Source of the DNA: CAWAHD01 sp963781785
Lineage (GTDB): Bacteria > Planctomycetota > Planctomycetia > Isosphaerales > Isosphaeraceae
Reading direction: 5' to 3'
Assembly: GCA_963781785.1 (NCBI GenBank)
Contig: CAWAHD010000001.1
Coordinates: 186,001-250,000 of the forward strand
DNA: 64,000 nucleotides
A program made the position numbers and the translations under genes. Of this stretch, positions 62,894-64,000 are shown piece after piece. The stretch's first letter is position 1. Each line of letters opens with the position of its first letter. The notes under the pieces are model-generated. The model ran no database searches and was not told the origin of the DNA. It saw nothing but the letters and a program-made list of their open reading frames with translations.

Positions 62894-64000
62894 ATGGACA
62901 AGTTGGACGAAGGTCTCAAGACGCTGCTCGACCTGGGCAAACGTCGTGGCTTTCTAACGTTTGATCAGGTCAATGACTATCTGCCGGACGAGGCAGCGAG
63001 CCCCGAGCGCATCCATGGACTGCTCGAAACGCTCGATGAAATGGGCATCGAGCTGATCAACGAGGACGAGGCCGAGAGCCGGCTGCTCGCCTCGGGCGAT
63101 CTCGACGACGAGCACGACGACGACCTCGCCGAAGAGACTCTGGAGGACGAGGAGGCAGAGCTCACTCCCGAAGACCTCGACGAGATCTCGCGGCGGATCG
63201 ACGACCCGGTCCGCATGTACCTCACGCAGATGGGCGAGATCCCTCTCTTGACTCGCGAGCAGGAGATCAGCCTCGCCAAACGAATCGAAATCACCCGCAA
63301 GCGGTTCCGCCGCAAAGTGCTTGAATGCCAGTTCGCTCTTTCGCTGGTGGTCGATGTCCTCAAGAAAGTCAATGAGGGCGAGCTCCCGTTCGACCGCACC
63401 GTGAAAGTGTCGGTCACCGAGAATCTTGAAAAAGACCAGATCCTGGGTCGGATGCCCCACAACCTGGTGACCCTGGTCCACCTGATGGAATGCAATATCC
63501 GCGACTTCAAATCGTTCGTCCGGGAACGCGACTCCACGGTGCGCCTCCAGCTTCTGGCCAACCTCAAGCGACGGCGCAAGAAGGCTGTCAACCTGGTCGA
63601 GGAGCTCTCAATTCGAACACAGAAAGTCCAGCCGCTCATGAAGCGGCTCGAACAGACCGCCGCGCGAATGGGCGAGCTTGTTTTCCTGCTCAAGGAATGC
63701 CGTGCCGGCCGCACGGGCAAGGAAGACCGCGCCAACCTGATCAAGGAGCTCAAAGACCTGATGCGGATCACGCTCGAAACGCCCAGGTCGCTGACCCGGC
63801 GCGTCGAGTCGATGAATATCCGGTTCCGGCGGTACGAGCAGGCCAAACGCGAGCTATCCGGCGGCAACCTGCGGCTGGTTGTGTCGATTGCCAAGAAGTA
63901 CCGCAACCGCGGCCTCTCGTTCCTGGACTTGATCCAGGAAGGCAACACGGGCCTGATGCGAGCCGTCGACAAATACGAGTATCGCCGGGGTTACAAGTTC
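62894..64000 (+). CDS. rpoD: Primary sigma factor RpoD, 3' end beyond window
   Basis: The ATG at 62894 has GGGAGGATT about ten bases upstream. The visible 369 residues include region 1.1 (KTLLDLGKRRGFLTFDQVND), an acidic linker, and region 1.2 (DDPVRMYLTQMGEIPLLTRE). A non-conserved region with charged helices follows, and then regions 2.1-2.2 (ELSGGNLRLVVSIAKKYRNR; LSFLDLIQEGNTGLMRAVDK), cut off at YEYRRGYKF. It directs RNA polymerase to housekeeping promoters. The dnaG-rpoD order, without rpsU, is seen in many bacteria. Regions 2.3 to 4 lie outside the window. Confidence 0.97.
   Translation, partial: MDKLDEGLKTLLDLGKRRGFLTFDQVNDYLPDEAASPERIHGLLETLDEMGIELINEDEAESRLLASGDLDDEHDDDLAEETLEDEEAELTPEDLDEISRRIDDPVRMYLTQMGEIPLLTREQEISLAKRIEITRKRFRRKVLECQFALSLVVDVLKKVNEGELPFDRTVKVSVTENLEKDQILGRMPHNLVTLVHLMECNIRDFKSFVRERDSTVRLQLLANLKRRRKKAVNLVEELSIRTQKVQPLMKRLEQTAARMGELVFLLKECRAGRTGKEDRANLIKELKDLMRITLETPRSLTRRVESMNIRFRRYEQAKRELSGGNLRLVVSIAKKYRNRGLSFLDLIQEGNTGLMRAVDKYEYRRGYKF

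Noticed and set aside
1..64000. tRNA, rRNA and CRISPR loci
   Set aside because: None was recognised by eye; a tRNAscan/Infernal run would be decisive.

Overview
The window is GC-rich, densely coded DNA from a member of the Planctomycetota, most likely of the Isosphaerales. The pointers are families typical of that group: a DUF1559 protein with a DUF4190-like segment, Uma2, an ISAzo13-type 'Rhodopirellula' transposase, PhoPQ-related proteins, several Cys/Gly- or Tyr/Gly-rich secreted proteins with no known function, and an Nramp transporter fused to a UspA domain. The lineage is inferred from protein character; no rRNA gene is present and I recognised no tRNA, rRNA or CRISPR array.

Layout. 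1-8 kb: a TPR protein running off the left edge, an MCE/MlaE lipid-transport pair, a rhomboid protease and a PhoPQ-related hydrolase. 7.8-11.7 kb: an antitoxin with a 20-codon toxin remnant, a frameshifted conserved gene and a complete ISAzo13-type insertion sequence. 11.8-14.8 kb: an M61 peptidase and two Cys-rich exported proteins. 14.9-22.8 kb: a lipid or polyketide-like cluster of two ketosynthase-fold proteins, an SDR, a DevBCA-type exporter, an alpha-oxoamine synthase, a small DMT-type membrane protein and an acyl carrier protein. 23-36 kb: htpG, two groups of lineage-specific secreted proteins, an ABC-F ATPase and assorted single genes. 36-48 kb: metabolic and housekeeping genes (Nramp-Usp, M16 pair, threonine synthase, asparagine synthetase) with a truncated Uma2 and a mazEF pair. 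48.4-56.8 kb: a gene-poor stretch with palindromic repeats, then a two-gene module of a membrane-anchored TIR protein and a very large exported TPR-CHAT protein. 57-64 kb: a conserved gene, an HtrA-type protease, dnaG and the start of rpoD.

Two systems deserve attention. The first is the TIR/TPR-CHAT pair at 49.6-55.5 kb: a cytoplasmic TIR domain joined through one membrane segment to an exported domain, followed 24 bases later by a protein with a signal peptide, about 18 TPR repeats and a CHAT (caspase-like) domain that appears to carry a nested PDZ-like segment. The second is the 14.9-22.8 kb cluster, which combines KS, a cysteine-less KS-like protein, SDR, ACP and an exporter in a way that recalls heterocyst glycolipid synthesis and export, with an alpha-oxoamine synthase added.

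A caution applies to the whole window. About fourteen reading frames, including dnaG twice, are broken by what look like one-base indels with both halves well conserved. This pattern fits uncorrected sequencing errors better than decay, so most interrupted genes are given here as single loci. By contrast, the vapC, mazF and Uma2 truncations are real losses of sequence and not single-base shifts.
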